Assembly: GCA_015039315.1 (NCBI GenBank)
Contig: WIDE01000117.1
Location: 55,673-76,431 of the forward strand
DNA length: 20,759 nucleotides
Direction: 5' to 3'
DNA from: Clavulina sp. PMI_390
Lineage: Eukaryota > Basidiomycota > Agaricomycetes > Cantharellales > Hydnaceae
Part shown: positions 20,722-20,759 of the stretch, in pieces
Position numbering within the stretch: position 1 is the stretch's first letter
How the letters are laid out: every line of letters begins with the position of its first letter
Notes under the pieces: model-generated
Databases searched by the model: none
The model's input: the letters and a program-made list of their open reading frames with translations, nothing else
Told to the model about the DNA's origin: nothing
Made by a program: the position numbers and the translations under genes

Positions 20722-20759
20722 CTCTAGTAATTAGCTTCTATCTCACTCAATATGAGAGC

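Noticed and set aside
20700..20727. Helitron-like 3' end (small hairpin about 10 nt before CTAG followed by T)
   Set aside because: The stem is only 4 bp and the sequence is part of array 3. No Rep/helicase frame or TC-type 5' end was seen.
1..20759. tRNA, rRNA or CRISPR
   Set aside because: No tRNA cloverleaf pattern, rRNA sequence or repeat-spacer array with unique spacers was seen. The phased arrays have short, similar spacers and sit in a fungal genome.

Overview
The window looks like nuclear DNA of a mushroom-forming basidiomycete (Agaricomycetes). Its genes are cut by many short introns, mostly 50-75 nt, with GT(A/G)NG(T) donors and CAG/TAG acceptors. Three of the four clear gene families (membrane-anchored WD40 protein, DUF6534 membrane protein, CYP63-like P450) are types I know mainly from this group. 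Order and species cannot be fixed from the sequence alone. All splice joins were made by eye, keeping reading phase. No database was searched.

Layout. (1) 1-3428, minus: 3' truncated gene for a long membrane-anchored WD40 protein, 871 codons visible in 15 exons, running off the left edge. (2) 3843-6342, plus: complete nine-exon gene for a 678-residue mitochondrial helicase of the Irc3 type, divergent from the WD40 gene across a 414-bp shared promoter. (3) 7621-9806, minus: complete gene for a 341-residue seven-helix DUF6534 protein, in 21 exons as small as 10 nt. No single frame reveals it. (4) 9807-14984: 5.2 kb of CpG-rich DNA with no gene I recognise. It holds an exact 56-bp tandem duplication and one weak spliced candidate behind a TATA box. 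(5) 14985-17458, plus: complete ten-exon cytochrome P450, 617 residues, with an intact haem site. (6) About 17.5-20.76 kb: a different kind of DNA, AT-richer, nearly free of CpG and gene-poor, with a MITE-like hairpin element, other inverted repeats and three arrays of a phased 20-23 bp motif.

The genes do not form an evident pathway. The helicase acts on mitochondrial DNA, the P450 is probably an ER monooxygenase for hydrophobic substrates, and the WD40 and DUF6534 proteins are membrane proteins of unknown role. The best leads are the micro-exon DUF6534 gene, the sharp CpG-depletion border just past the P450, and the three related phased arrays, of which only the last keeps its CpG sites.
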